This document shows, piece after piece, positions 1-8,821 of a stretch of DNA of 64,000 bases (the stretch's first letter is position 1; each line of letters starts with the position of its first letter). The notes beneath the pieces are model-generated. The model was not told the DNA's origin and did no database searches. It saw nothing but the letters and a program-made list of their open reading frames with translations. Source of the stretch: Halorubrum persicum (GTDB lineage Archaea; Halobacteriota; Halobacteria; Halobacteriales; Haloferacaceae); assembly GCF_002727125.1 (NCBI RefSeq), contig NZ_NHOA01000043.1, positions 62,001 through 126,000 of the forward strand, read 5' to 3'. Both the position numbers and the translations under genes were made by a program.

Positions 1-56
1 CCGGCAACCCTCCTCCGGAACGGTAGACCTTTGGCGCCGCCGGTGCGAGCGAGCGT

Positions 57-461
57 ATGGTCTCGCTGGGACTGGTGGTGGCGCGGTTCAACGACTCCGT
101 CACGGAGCCGATGGCCGAGGCCGCCCGGGAGGCGGCCGCCGACCGCGACGCCGTCGTCGTCGACGAACTGAGCGTGCCGGGAGCGTACGACAGCCCGCTG
201 GCCGCCGACCGCCTCGCACGCCGAGACGACGTCGACGCCGTCGCGGTGATCGGCGCCATCGTCACCGGCGACACCGACCACGACCACGTGATCGCGAGCG
301 CGACCGCCGAGAAGCTCACGCAGGTGAGCCTCGACCGTGACACCCCCGTCACGTTCGGCGTGAGCGGTCCGGGAATGTCCGGCGCGGAGGCGCGCGAGCG
401 CATCGACAAGGGCGCAGACGCGGCGGACAGCGCGATCGACCTCGTGGAGGAGCTCGAATGA
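57..461 (+). CDS. ribH: 6,7-dimethyl-8-ribityllumazine synthase
   Basis: Cytosolic enzyme that condenses 5-amino-6-ribitylaminouracil with 3,4-dihydroxy-2-butanone 4-phosphate, the penultimate step of riboflavin synthesis. The 134-residue protein has the compact archaeal length. It opens with the family's substrate segment VARFNDSVTEPM and carries GDTDHDHV at residues 71-78, with H75 at the position of the catalytic histidine. The ATG is preceded by a weak AT-rich patch about 30 nt upstream and no Shine-Dalgarno, as for leaderless haloarchaeal genes. The aminotransferase follows after 31 nt on the same strand, so cotranscription is likely, although no metabolic link is obvious. Confidence 0.93.
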   Translation: MVSLGLVVARFNDSVTEPMAEAAREAAADRDAVVVDELSVPGAYDSPLAADRLARRDDVDAVAVIGAIVTGDTDHDHVIASATAEKLTQVSLDRDTPVTFGVSGPGMSGAEARERIDKGADAADSAIDLVEELE

Positions 462-492
462 CGGGCGCGCGGTCAGCACGGAGGACACCACA

Positions 493-1647
493 ATGAGCGA
501 CGCATACGACTTTTCAGAGCGGATCGGACGCGTAGAGCCCAGCGCCACGCTGGCGATATCGAACCTCGCTGCGGAGAAGGAAGCCGAGGGCGCCGACATC
601 GTCGACCTCTCGGTCGGCGAGCCCGACTTCGACACGCCGGCGAACATCGTCGAGGCGGGCAAAGCGGCCCTCGACGCCGGCCACACGGGCTACACCTCCT
701 CGAACGGGATCCCGCAGCTCAAGGAGGCGATCGCGGCGAAGCTCCGCGGCACCGGCGTCGACGCCGACGCCGACGAAGTGATCGTCACGCCCGGCGGCAA
801 GCAGGCCCTGTACGAGACGTTCCAGACGCTGATCGACGACGGGGACGAGGTCGTCCTGCTCGACCCCGCGTGGGTCTCCTACGAGGCGATGGCGAAGCTC
901 GCCGGCGCCGACCTCTCGCGGGTCGATCTGGCGCCGCACGGGTTCCAGCTGGAGCCGGCGCTCGACGCGCTCGCGGAGACGGTCTCGGACGAGACCGAAC
1001 TGCTCGTCGTCAACTCCCCGTCGAACCCCACGGGCGCGGTCTTCTCGGAGACCGCCTTGGAGGGCGTCCGCGACCTCGCGGTCGAACACGACATCGCCGT
1101 GATCTCCGACGAGATCTACGAGCAGATCACGTACGACGCCGACCACGTCTCGCTCGCGAGCCTCGAGGGGATGGCCGATCGGACCGTGACGATCAACGGC
1201 TTCTCGAAGGCGTACTCGATGACCGGCTGGCGGCTCGGCTACCTCCACGCGACCGACGAGTTCGTCGGGCAGGCCGGCAAGCTCCACTCCCACTCCGTCT
1301 CGTGCGCGGTCAACTTCGTCCAGCGCGCGGGCGTCGAGGCGCTGGAGAACACCGACGAGTCGGTCACGGAGATGCGGGACGCGTTCCGCGACCGCCGCGA
1401 CCTCCTCGTCGACCTGTTCGACGAGCACGGCGTCGACGTCGACGTGGGCGACGGCGCCTTCTACATGATGATCCCCGTCGACGACGACGATCAGGCGTGG
1501 TGCGAGGCCGCCATCGAAGAGGCGTCCGTCGCCTGCGTCCCCGGCGGTGCGTTCAACGCGCCCGGGTACGCCCGGATCTCGTACGCCGCGAGCGAACAGC
1601 GCCTGCGCGAGGCGGTCGATCGGCTCGTCTCGAACGACCTACTGTAG
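493..1647 (+). CDS. Pyridoxal phosphate-dependent class I aminotransferase
   Basis: Fold-type I aminotransferase of the AspC/aromatic aminotransferase group, moving amino groups between an amino acid and a 2-oxoacid in the cytosol. At 384 residues it is full length. The NPTG motif lies in NSPSNPTGAVF, and the PLP-binding lysine is K239 in FSKAYSMTGWR, followed by the phosphate-binding arginine. An ISDEIYE motif supplies the PLP pyridine-nitrogen aspartate and the conserved tyrosine. Substrate (aspartate, aromatic or other) cannot be told from the sequence. It lies 31 nt after ribH and is followed by a 128-nt spacer holding the promoter of the stress-protein gene. Confidence 0.9.
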   Translation: MSDAYDFSERIGRVEPSATLAISNLAAEKEAEGADIVDLSVGEPDFDTPANIVEAGKAALDAGHTGYTSSNGIPQLKEAIAAKLRGTGVDADADEVIVTPGGKQALYETFQTLIDDGDEVVLLDPAWVSYEAMAKLAGADLSRVDLAPHGFQLEPALDALAETVSDETELLVVNSPSNPTGAVFSETALEGVRDLAVEHDIAVISDEIYEQITYDADHVSLASLEGMADRTVTINGFSKAYSMTGWRLGYLHATDEFVGQAGKLHSHSVSCAVNFVQRAGVEALENTDESVTEMRDAFRDRRDLLVDLFDEHGVDVDVGDGAFYMMIPVDDDDQAWCEAAIEEASVACVPGGAFNAPGYARISYAASEQRLREAVDRLVSNDLL

Positions 1648-1736
1648 GCCAGCGGGCCGGCGGCCGCTCTCCGCGACGGGGAGCCGACGACTCTCTGTCC
1701 GAAGCAGAACCGGCGTGAGAGGGAATCTGCGCTGCG

Positions 1737-1745
1737 TTTTTATAT
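1737..1745 (+). promoter_or_regulatory. TATA element for the universal stress protein gene
   Basis: A run TTTTTATAT stands out in GC-rich surroundings about 31-39 nt before the downstream ATG. This is the spacing of a haloarchaeal TATA box with a start point a few bases before the start codon. Confidence 0.6.
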
Positions 1746-1775
1746 CTCCTATCCGAAACTTCTGCCGCTGATAAC

Positions 1776-2288
1776 ATGTACGACAACATACTATACCCAA
1801 CGGACGGGAGCGCTGGGTCAGAAGCGGCGGCGGCGCACGTGGGGACGCTCGCGGCGACGTTCGACGCGACCGTGCACGTGTTGCACGTCGTCGACACCCG
1901 CGAGGGGGGGTTGGGCCTGAGCGGGGCGTTCCTCGACGAGGAGAGCCAAGCGATGAGCGGCCGAACGCCCGACGAGGGGTACATCGGTCGGCACGAGGAC
2001 GGACCCGACCTGGACGAGATCGAGGCCGAAGTCACCGCCCACGCCGAGGAGCTCATCGAGGACTCGGCCGGCTCGCTCGACGGGATCGACGTGACCACCG
2101 CCGTCGTGATGGGGACGCCTCACTCGGCGATCCTGCAGTACGCTGACGACAACGACATCGACATCGTAGTGATGGGAACCCACGGGCGGACCGGCGTCGA
2201 GCGCTACCTGCTCGGCAGCGTCACGGAGAAGGTGGTGCGGCTCTCGGACCCGCCGGTGGTGACGGTCCGCGCCGACGAAGCGGAGTGA
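1776..2288 (+). CDS. Universal stress protein UspA family
   Basis: Single-domain Usp protein of 170 residues, a cytosolic nucleotide-binding stress protein. The N-terminus (YDNILYPTDGS) is the first beta strand with the conserved Asp. Near the C-terminus the ATP-binding signature reads GTHGRTGVERYLLGS followed by VVTVR, matching the G-2x-G-9x-G(S/T) pattern, so ATP binding is expected. An insertion of about 30 residues (residues 45-75, acidic) sits between strand 2 and helix 2. It has its own AT-rich promoter and stands alone. The specific stress is unknown. Confidence 0.9.
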   Translation: MYDNILYPTDGSAGSEAAAAHVGTLAATFDATVHVLHVVDTREGGLGLSGAFLDEESQAMSGRTPDEGYIGRHEDGPDLDEIEAEVTAHAEELIEDSAGSLDGIDVTTAVVMGTPHSAILQYADDNDIDIVVMGTHGRTGVERYLLGSVTEKVVRLSDPPVVTVRADEAE

Positions 2289-2368
2289 CGCCGCGTTCTC
2301 TTTTTGTACCGAGTGCGGCCGATGCGACGTTCCGAAACCCTTACTCCCGGTCCGGGACACCTCGAGGT

Positions 2369-2719
2369 ATGAGCGATACGTCCGAGTCGACGGATGCCGC
2401 GGATGCGGACGGGGCGGGCGACGCCGACGCGTCCGCCGGTGCCGACGCGGCCGCCGTCGACGCCGACGAAGTCCGTCACGTCGCCGATCTGGCACGGGTA
2501 CGCCTCGCCGACGACGAAGTCGAGACGTTCGCCGCCCAGTTCGGCGACATTCTCGACTACTTCGAGGCTCTCGACGAGGTCCCCGAGACCGAGCGCGAGG
2601 AGGAGCTCGTGAACGTGATGCGCCCCGACGAGGTCGAGTCCGGGCTCGCCCAGGAGGAGGCGCTGTCGAACGCCGAGGAGACGGAGGACGGCTACTTCGT
2701 CGGGCCGAAGGTGTCGTAG
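2369..2719 (+). CDS. gatC: Asp-tRNA(Asn)/Glu-tRNA(Gln) amidotransferase subunit C
   Basis: Small subunit of the GatCAB amidotransferase that converts misacylated Glu-tRNA(Gln)/Asp-tRNA(Asn) to the correct amide forms; GatC stabilises GatA. The start chosen is the internal ATG giving 116 residues. An upstream in-frame start would add an unrelated basic stretch, and a TATA-like TTACTCC lies about 28 nt before the chosen ATG. Residues 1-35 are an Ala/Asp-rich halophilic extension. The GatC core follows (VRHVADLARVRL, then FAAQFGDILDYF). The stop codon abuts the gatA ATG directly (TAGATG), so the two are translationally linked. gatB is not in this window. Confidence 0.9.
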   Translation: MSDTSESTDAADADGAGDADASAGADAAAVDADEVRHVADLARVRLADDEVETFAAQFGDILDYFEALDEVPETEREEELVNVMRPDEVESGLAQEEALSNAEETEDGYFVGPKVS

Positions 2720-4027
2720 ATGGCGGCCGACCACAACGCCTTCATCACGGAGGCGACGATCGAGGGCGACGCCGACGCCGAGGGCCCCCTCGCGGGGACG
2801 ACGGTCGCGGTCAAGGACAACATCTCCACCGCGGGAGTCCGGACGACCTGCGGCTCCGAGATGCTCGCCGACTACGTTCCCCCGTACTCCGCGACGGTCG
2901 TCGACCGCCTCACGGAGGCGGGCGCGACGATCGTCGGAAAGGCGAACATGGACGAGTTCGGGATGGGGACGACGACGGAGACCTCGGCGTTCGGCCCCAC
3001 TCGGAACCCGGCCGACCCGGAGCGCGTCCCCGGAGGCTCCTCTGGCGGCTCGGCGGCCGCGGTCGCCGCGGGTGACGCCGACGTGGCGCTCGGCTCGGAC
3101 ACCGGCGGGTCGGTGCGCTGTCCGGCCGCGTTCTGCGGCGTCGTCGGGATCAAACCCACCTACGGGCTCGTCTCGCGGTACGGCCTCATCGCGTACGCGA
3201 ACTCCCTCGAACAGATCGGGCCGATCGCGGGGACCGTCGAGGAGGCGGCCGCCGCGCTCGACGCCATCGCCGGTCCAGACCCCCACGACGGGACGACCCG
3301 CGACCTGTCCGAAGTCGAGGGCGCGGACCCCGACCCGAGCTACGCCGCGGCCGCCGACGGCGACGTCGACGGACTGACGGTCGGGGTTCCGACCGAGCTG
3401 TTCGACGGCGCCGACGAGCGCGTCGTCGAGACGGTCGAGGACGCGATCGCGGATCTGGAAGACCGGGGAGCCGAGACGACGGAGATCTCGCTGCCGTCGG
3501 TCGAGCACGCGGTGCAGGCGTACTACGTCATCGCGATGGCGGAGGCGTCCTCGAACCTCGCACGGTTCGACGGCGTCCGGTACGGCCATCGCGCCGAGTC
3601 GGACGGCAACTGGAACGAGTCGTTCGCGGAGACGCGCGACGAGGGGTTCGGCGCGGAGGTCAAACGCCGGATCCTGCTCGGCACGTACGCGCTCTCTGCG
3701 GGGTACCACGACAAGTACTACAAGAAGGCACAGGACGCCCGCGCGTGGGTCCGGCAGGACTTCGAGGACGCGTTCGCCGACGTGGACGTGATCGCGTCGC
3801 CGACGATGCCGGTGCTCCCCTTCGAACTCGGCGAGAGCCTCGACGACCCGCTCCGGATGTACCTCGCGGACGCGAACACGACGCCGGTGAACCTCGCGAA
3901 CCTCCCCGCGATCTCGGTGCCCGCCGGCGAGGCGGACGGGCTCCCGGTCGGGCTCCAGCTGGTCGGTCCGAAGTTCGACGAGGAGACGGTGATCCGCGCG
4001 GCGAGCGCGGTCGAAGACGCCAACTGA
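2720..4027 (+). CDS. gatA: Asp/Glu-tRNA amidotransferase subunit A (amidase)
   Basis: Glutaminase/amidase subunit of GatCAB that releases ammonia from glutamine for tRNA-bound Glu or Asp. The Ser-cisSer-Lys triad is visible as K32 (VAVKDN), S107 in the glycine-serine loop and S131 in SDTGGSVRCPA; the spacings of 75 and 24 residues match the family. At 435 residues it is slightly shorter than bacterial GatA (about 480). The gene begins immediately after the gatC stop with no spacer, as expected for partners in one complex. Confidence 0.94.
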   Translation: MAADHNAFITEATIEGDADAEGPLAGTTVAVKDNISTAGVRTTCGSEMLADYVPPYSATVVDRLTEAGATIVGKANMDEFGMGTTTETSAFGPTRNPADPERVPGGSSGGSAAAVAAGDADVALGSDTGGSVRCPAAFCGVVGIKPTYGLVSRYGLIAYANSLEQIGPIAGTVEEAAAALDAIAGPDPHDGTTRDLSEVEGADPDPSYAAAADGDVDGLTVGVPTELFDGADERVVETVEDAIADLEDRGAETTEISLPSVEHAVQAYYVIAMAEASSNLARFDGVRYGHRAESDGNWNESFAETRDEGFGAEVKRRILLGTYALSAGYHDKYYKKAQDARAWVRQDFEDAFADVDVIASPTMPVLPFELGESLDDPLRMYLADANTTPVNLANLPAISVPAGEADGLPVGLQLVGPKFDEETVIRAASAVEDAN

Positions 4028-4135
4028 CGATCGCCGGCGGCGGTGAACGCGCGGCCCGCGACTCTTAATCCGCGTAAAATCGCGTTGAGCGTCTTGGTCG
4101 GTTATGTGCCTCCCGCATCTCCGCCCGAGCGCACC

Positions 4136-4852
4136 ATGACCGAAACCGAATCGACGACTGACGCGTTCGATCGCGACAGTGTTCGCTCCGCCAGTCGGAT
4201 CGCCATCGCGGCGTTCGCGCTGGTGGGCGTCTTGTACCTGTTCACGCTGCTCCCGGGCGTCGACCGTCTGGTCCCGCTCACGCCGGTCACCTTCGCCGCG
4301 ATCGCCAGCGCGGTGGTGACGGCCGCGGTGGTCTCCCTCCTCGTGTACGCCGCGCCGAAGGTCGCCTCGCTGACGCGCACCGCGCTGCACCGGACCGACG
4401 CCGCCGATCACGTCGAGCGAATCGCCGAGAACGGCGGCGCGATGGCGTACTGGATCGTCGTGCTGGCGGCCGTGTTGGTCGCCCACCGCGGGTTCGCCGG
4501 CGCGGTCGTCCCCCTGCTCGACGGGCTCGCGTGGACCTACGACGCCGCGTTCCTGGTCGCGTCGTTCGTCCCGCTCGTCTTCTTCGTGGCGCGGTTGACC
4601 GTGACCGTCGACCCCCTCTCGGAACTCGTCGCCGACCGCGTGTCGGGGTCCGGCCCGACGGGAGATGAGGGGACGGACGCGAACGAAGGTGAGCCGTCGG
4701 CGGGTCGCGGTGCGTCCGACGAACCCGCCGACGAGTCCACCGGGATCGACACGGCCGACGCGCACGGCCACTCGATCGCGGGGCGGTGGGGCGTCGACGG
4801 CGAGTTCGGCGGGTCGGAGGACGCCGGAGCGGACGAGCAGACGGGGTCCTGA
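4136..4852 (+). CDS. Uncharacterised four-helix membrane protein
   Basis: I do not recognise a named family. The 238-residue protein has four predicted membrane helices (about residues 22-42, 52-75, 104-128 and 136-158), then a hydrophilic acidic Ser/Gly/Asp-rich tail of about 75 residues with a short HGHS stretch. An upstream ATG in frame exists, but the chosen start gives the usual short polar N-terminus before helix 1 and lies 31 codons further in. It sits alone between gatA and the DUF5797-like gene on the same strand. Function unknown. Confidence 0.75.
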   Translation: MTETESTTDAFDRDSVRSASRIAIAAFALVGVLYLFTLLPGVDRLVPLTPVTFAAIASAVVTAAVVSLLVYAAPKVASLTRTALHRTDAADHVERIAENGGAMAYWIVVLAAVLVAHRGFAGAVVPLLDGLAWTYDAAFLVASFVPLVFFVARLTVTVDPLSELVADRVSGSGPTGDEGTDANEGEPSAGRGASDEPADESTGIDTADAHGHSIAGRWGVDGEFGGSEDAGADEQTGS

Positions 4853-4985
4853 CGCCGATCGCGGAACGGCCGTCCGAACCGATCGCCAGCGTTCGGTTGC
4901 GACCCTCGCTTCGGCCCCACTTCCCGATCCACGGGTCCGGGCCGCGATCCGGAACGTCCATACCCGCCCCGGCGAACGACCACGT

Positions 4986-5492
4986 ATGGCGCTGACCGAC
5001 GAAGAGCGGAGCCGGCTCGCCGATGTCGTCCGCCTCCAGCCGACGAAGAACGGCGAGCTGCAGGACGCGTGGGAGCTCGACAGCGGCAGCGAGGTGCACC
5101 AGTACCTCGAGAACCACCTGAAGGAGTACTACTACCGCGACGACGACAGCCTGATCCGGTCGACCGCCGAGGCGAACGGCCTCGTCGACGTCGAGCCCGG
5201 GATCGAGGCGGACGCGGTCGCGAAGGGCGGCGCGCCGGAGACGATCCGCGTCCCCGAGCTGGAGGCGCGGGTGTTCGAGGTCGTGGCGGGCCCCGACGAA
5301 CGCTCGCAGTCGGTCGTGGCCGTGCTCAACGCGGTCCGCGAGGCGTTCGACCTCGACCCCGACGTGGACGAGGTGCGGCGCGCGCTCCGGAGCCTCGAGC
5401 GCAAGAACGTGGTCGAGGTGGTGTACCGGACGGTGCCGACGTTCAAACTGGCCGTCGAGCGCGACGAGGTCACCGTCGAGATCGCGGAGTAG
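4986..5492 (+). CDS. DUF5797-like winged-helix protein
   Basis: A 168-residue soluble protein of a haloarchaeal family I recall as DUF5797. The N-terminal part (DEERSRLADVVRLQPTKNGEL, then EVHQYLENHLKEYYYRDDD) reads like a helix-turn-helix/winged-helix. The C-terminal part (SVVAVLNAVREAF, then VRRALRSLERKNVVEVVYR) is a second HTH-like helical unit. A DNA-binding regulatory role is plausible but unproven. The start is the first ATG in frame, with a CCATACC patch about 28 nt upstream. It precedes coaBC by about 100 nt, which holds the coaBC promoter. Confidence 0.75.
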   Translation: MALTDEERSRLADVVRLQPTKNGELQDAWELDSGSEVHQYLENHLKEYYYRDDDSLIRSTAEANGLVDVEPGIEADAVAKGGAPETIRVPELEARVFEVVAGPDERSQSVVAVLNAVREAFDLDPDVDEVRRALRSLERKNVVEVVYRTVPTFKLAVERDEVTVEIAE

Positions 5493-5560
5493 CGTCCTGT
5501 CGGTGGAGCCGGCGACGCCTCCGACGGCGCGGCGAGCGCGAGGGCGTTCCGCAACGACAT

Positions 5561-5568
5561 CTTATAAG
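5561..5568 (+). promoter_or_regulatory. TATA element for coaBC
   Basis: CTTATAAG lies 27-34 nt before the coaBC ATG in otherwise GC-rich sequence. This is a consensus-like haloarchaeal TATA box giving a leaderless or near-leaderless transcript. Confidence 0.65.
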
Positions 5569-5594
5569 CCACCGGGGCGGAAACCGTCTCGGTA

Positions 5595-6764
5595 ATGCTA
5601 CAGGGGGTCAACGTCGCGCTCGGCGTCTCGGGGAGCATCGCGGCGGTGAAGGTCGTCGAACTCGCCCACGAGCTGCGCCGCCACGGTGCGAGCGTCCGCG
5701 CCGTCATGTCCCCGGCGGCGACGAACATCGTTCACCCGTGGGCGGTGGACTTCGCGACCGACGAGCCCGTCGTCACCGAGATAACCGGCGACGTGGAACA
5801 CGTCGAGCTGTGCGGCCGAGACGGGTGGGCCGACGTGCTCCTGCTCGCGCCGGCGACGGCGAACACCGCGGGGAAGATAGCGGCCGCGGTCGACGACACG
5901 CCGGTCACCACCTGCGCGACGACCGCGCTCGGTGCGGGCGTGCCGGTGGTGATGGCGCCGGCGATGCACGAGCCGATGTACGACCACCCGGGCGTGCTGG
6001 AGGCGCTCGACCGGCTGGAAGCGTGGGACGTGCGGTTCGCCGATCCCCGGATCGAGGAGGGGAAGGCGAAGATCGCCGGCGAGGAGGAGATCGTGACCGA
6101 GGTCGCCCGGGCGACGGCCCCGCAGTCCCTCGCGGGGACCCACGTCGTCGTCACCGCGGGCGCGACGAAAGAGCGGATCGACCCGATCCGGATCCTGACG
6201 AACCGGGCGTCGGGGAAGACCGGTCGTGCGGTGGCGCGGGCGCTGTACGTCCGCGGCGCGACCGTGACGCTGGTGCAGGACGGCCCGACGGTCCCCTACG
6301 CCGACGTGGTCGCGGTCGAGACCGCGGCGGAGATGATGGACGCGTGCCGCCGGACCGCGGCCACCGCGGACGCGCTGATCTCCGCGGCGGCCATCTCCGA
6401 CTTCACCGCCGACGCGGTCGATGAGAAGATCCGATCTGGCTCCCCGCTGTCGGTCGAGTTGGAGCCGACGCCGAAGCTGATCGACTCGGTCCGGGAGGCG
6501 TATCCGGACCTCCCGATCGTCGGCTTCAAAGCCGAGACCTCCGGCGACGACGACGCGATGATCGCGGAGGCGGAGCGGATCCGCGACCGGGTCGGGCTCG
6601 CGTTCGTCGTCGCCAACGACGCGAGCGTGATGGGCGGCGACGAGACCCGCGTCCTCCTCGTCGGCGAGGACGGGACCGAGCCCGAGGCGGCCGCCGGCTC
6701 GAAGGACGCCGTCGCGGGACGGATCGCCGACAGACTGGCCGCGGAACTCGGGCGATCGGCGTAG
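5595..6764 (+). CDS. coaBC: Bifunctional phosphopantothenate-cysteine ligase / PPC decarboxylase
   Basis: Two-domain coenzyme A enzyme of 389 residues. The N-terminal flavin-dependent CoaC domain (about residues 1-175) has the FMN-binding SGSIAAVK start, a TANTAGKIA segment and the substrate clamp APAMHEPMY. The C-terminal CoaB domain (about 180-385) begins VVVTAGATKERIDPIR with the nucleotide-binding NRASGKTG and has the dimer segment around VGFKAETS. It joins cysteine to 4'-phosphopantothenate and decarboxylates the product to 4'-phosphopantetheine. Length and domain order are normal for archaeal CoaBC (Dfp). It stands alone behind its own TATA element. Confidence 0.94.
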   Translation: MLQGVNVALGVSGSIAAVKVVELAHELRRHGASVRAVMSPAATNIVHPWAVDFATDEPVVTEITGDVEHVELCGRDGWADVLLLAPATANTAGKIAAAVDDTPVTTCATTALGAGVPVVMAPAMHEPMYDHPGVLEALDRLEAWDVRFADPRIEEGKAKIAGEEEIVTEVARATAPQSLAGTHVVVTAGATKERIDPIRILTNRASGKTGRAVARALYVRGATVTLVQDGPTVPYADVVAVETAAEMMDACRRTAATADALISAAAISDFTADAVDEKIRSGSPLSVELEPTPKLIDSVREAYPDLPIVGFKAETSGDDDAMIAEAERIRDRVGLAFVVANDASVMGGDETRVLLVGEDGTEPEAAAGSKDAVAGRIADRLAAELGRSA

Positions 6765-6918
6765 CCCCGTCCGGATCTGCGGCGGCGACCGCTCCGCCGG
6801 CGGGGATTCCGAAACCGTCGCGGATACAAACTGTTTTGAGGCGGTAGAGAAAGGATCGGGACAGAGATACACATGTGCATAGAGACGGCGAAACTCGGCT
6901 CAGTCGGAGGTGTGGTGG

Positions 6919-8193
6919 GTGGCTGACACCGACGCCGGCAGCGACCCGACGGGCGGTGAGGCAGGTGACTCCGGCGACCCGGAGTCCGACTCCCCGTCTG
7001 CACCGACCGGGGGGCTCGTCGTTCCCGTCGAACCGACCCCGACCCTCCGTGCGATGGTCGCGTACGCGGTCGAGGCGGCGGCCGACAACGGGTTCTCGAC
7101 GATTCACCTCGTGGAGATCGCGTCGTGGCGCAGCGGCGACCCCGACGCCGACGACCGGGCGTCGGCGGCCGAACGCGTCCTCGAACGCGCCGAGGCGTGG
7201 GCCAACTCCGATCTCGACGACTTCGACGGGGAGCGGCCGTCGGTAACGATCGCGACGAAGCTCATCGGCGCCGACGAGTACCTGTTCGGGCCGGACGACT
7301 ACGTCCAGGTGCTCGCCGCCTACGCGGAGGAACACGGCGCCGACACGGTGCTTCTCGACCCCGAGTACACGCCCGTCGGCAACACCACGCTGCTCCAGCC
7401 GCTTGAGTTCGCGCTGTCGAACACCTCGCTCTCCGTCGAAACCGCGCCGGTGACGCGCCCGACCCGGCGCGAGCGGCTCCGGAGCGAGGCGACCGGGAAG
7501 CGGTTCGTCGCGATGTTCGGCTTCTCGCTGGCGTTCTACCTCGTGCTCGGCGACCCGTTCTACTGGTTCGACTGGGTCACCGGCATCGCGACCGCGGCGA
7601 TCGTGTCGATCACCCTCTCGCGGGTCAGCATCGACGCCGAGCCGGCGATTCCGCGGACGCCGATGCGGGTGTTCCGCGGCCTGATATACGTCCCCATCCT
7701 CCTCTTCGAGATCGTCAAGGCGAACGTCGAAGTCGCCCGGGTGATCCTGGACCCGCGGCTCCCGATCGAGCCGACGATGAACCGGATGCGCGTGATCGTC
7801 GGCAGCGGGCTTCCGCTGATGACGCTCGCGAACTCGATCACGCTGACGCCGGGGACGCTGACGGTTCGCGCCCGCGACAGCGATCTGTACGTCCACTCGC
7901 TCATCCCGGCCTCCCGCGACGGGCTCTTCGACGGCTCCCTGGAGCGCTGGACGCGGTTCGTCTACTACGGCCGGTCGTCGGCGCGGCTCCCGACGCCGCG
8001 CGAGCGGGACGACTGCGCGATTCTGCAGGGGCCGGACGCGACGGAGGAGCTGCCGATCGCCGCCGCCGACGGCGGCACGTCGTCGGCCGACGGCGGGGGC
8101 TCGTCTGCCGCTGCCGACTCGGCGGTCGCGTCCGGCGACGAGAAACGCGCTGATCGCGGGAAGCGCGAGGCGGCGGAGGTGGCCGACGAATGA
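6919..8193 (+). CDS. Antiporter subunit MrpE fused to an N-terminal Usp-like domain
   Basis: First gene of the antiporter operon. Residues about 25-150 look like a universal-stress-protein fold (LVVPVEPTPTLRAMVAYAVE, later IATKLIGADEYLFG). Residues about 165-330 are the MrpE membrane subunit, with hydrophobic helices FVAMFGFSLAFYLVLG and VTGIATAAIVSITL, and GSGLPLMTLANSITLTPGT. A disordered Ser/Ala/Asp tail follows. The GTG at 6919 is preferred because GGAGGTG lies 7 nt upstream; a GTG at 6910 overlaps that ribosome site and is less likely. The stop overlaps mrpF by 4 nt. MrpE is needed for assembly of Mrp complexes in bacteria; the fused Usp domain may sense nucleotides (inference). Confidence 0.88.
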   Translation: MADTDAGSDPTGGEAGDSGDPESDSPSAPTGGLVVPVEPTPTLRAMVAYAVEAAADNGFSTIHLVEIASWRSGDPDADDRASAAERVLERAEAWANSDLDDFDGERPSVTIATKLIGADEYLFGPDDYVQVLAAYAEEHGADTVLLDPEYTPVGNTTLLQPLEFALSNTSLSVETAPVTRPTRRERLRSEATGKRFVAMFGFSLAFYLVLGDPFYWFDWVTGIATAAIVSITLSRVSIDAEPAIPRTPMRVFRGLIYVPILLFEIVKANVEVARVILDPRLPIEPTMNRMRVIVGSGLPLMTLANSITLTPGTLTVRARDSDLYVHSLIPASRDGLFDGSLERWTRFVYYGRSSARLPTPRERDDCAILQGPDATEELPIAAADGGTSSADGGGSSAAADSAVASGDEKRADRGKREAAEVADE

Positions 8194-8495
8194 GCGTGGT
8201 CGACGCCACGCTCGTCGCCGGCTACACGGTCGGCGACTTCCTGCTTCTCGCGGCCGCGGGCTTCACCGTGCTCGCGATCGGGATGCTCTACCGGGCCGTG
8301 AAGGGGCCGACGATGCAGGATCGGGTGCTCGCGGTGAACGTCCTCGGGACGAACACCGTCGTCATCCTCGCCATTCTGAGCGCCGCGCTCTCCGAGCCGA
8401 CGTTCCTCGACATCGCGCTGGTGTACGCGCTGTTGAACTTCCTGATGGCGATCGCCATCTCGAAGTTCACCGTCGAGCGGGGTGGTGTCCTGTGA
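8190..8495 (+). CDS. mrpF: Monovalent cation/proton antiporter subunit MrpF
   Basis: Membrane subunit of 101 residues with three helices and the family segment YRAVKGPTMQDRVLAVNVLGTN, then ALVYALLNFLMAIAISKF. The ATG overlaps the mrpE stop (ATGA) and the stop is followed at once by mrpG (TGATG), so translation is coupled. Length and order E-F-G match Mrp/Mnh operons. Confidence 0.92.
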   Translation: MSVVDATLVAGYTVGDFLLLAAAGFTVLAIGMLYRAVKGPTMQDRVLAVNVLGTNTVVILAILSAALSEPTFLDIALVYALLNFLMAIAISKFTVERGGVL

Positions 8496-8821
8496 TGGAC
8501 GCGCTCGAGACCGCCCGGGTGGCGCTCGTCGTCGGTTTCACGCTGCTCGGACTGTTCTTCACGTTCGTTTCGATGACGGGCGTCCTCCGGCTGCCGGACG
8601 TGTACTCGCGAGCGCACACCGCCTCGCAGGCGGACACGCTCGGCGCCGGCTTCGGGCTGGCCGCGGTCGCGCTCACGATCGGCTGGGAGGCCGCCGGGGT
8701 CAAGAGCGTGCTCCTGCTGTTCTTCATCTTCGTGACGAACCCGACGGCAGCCCACGCGATCGCTCGGGCCGCCTTCGAGGAGGGGACCGTGCCGTGGACC
8801 GAGGGGGACGAGCGCCGATGA
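8495..8821 (+). CDS. mrpG: Monovalent cation/proton antiporter subunit MrpG
   Basis: Membrane subunit of about 108 residues with three helices. The signature VSMTGVLRLPDVYSRAHTASQADTLG and the later LLFFIFVTNPTAAHAIARAA are typical of MrpG/MnhG. The ATG used here overlaps the mrpF stop as TGATG; a GTG one codon earlier is possible. The stop overlaps the next ATG by 4 nt. Confidence 0.92.
   Translation: MDALETARVALVVGFTLLGLFFTFVSMTGVLRLPDVYSRAHTASQADTLGAGFGLAAVALTIGWEAAGVKSVLLLFFIFVTNPTAAHAIARAAFEEGTVPWTEGDERR

Noticed and set aside
2204-4771. 855-codon open frame on the minus strand opposite gatC and gatA
   Set aside because: It is Arg/Gly/Asp-rich without motifs and lies antisense to clearly recognised genes; GC-rich DNA keeps such frames open. 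The same holds for many other long antisense frames in the window.
6873-6926. 17-codon frame overlapping the mrpE start
   Set aside because: It ends inside mrpE a few bases after its start and could act as a leader, but it contains the mrpE ribosome site and has no other support, so chance is likely.
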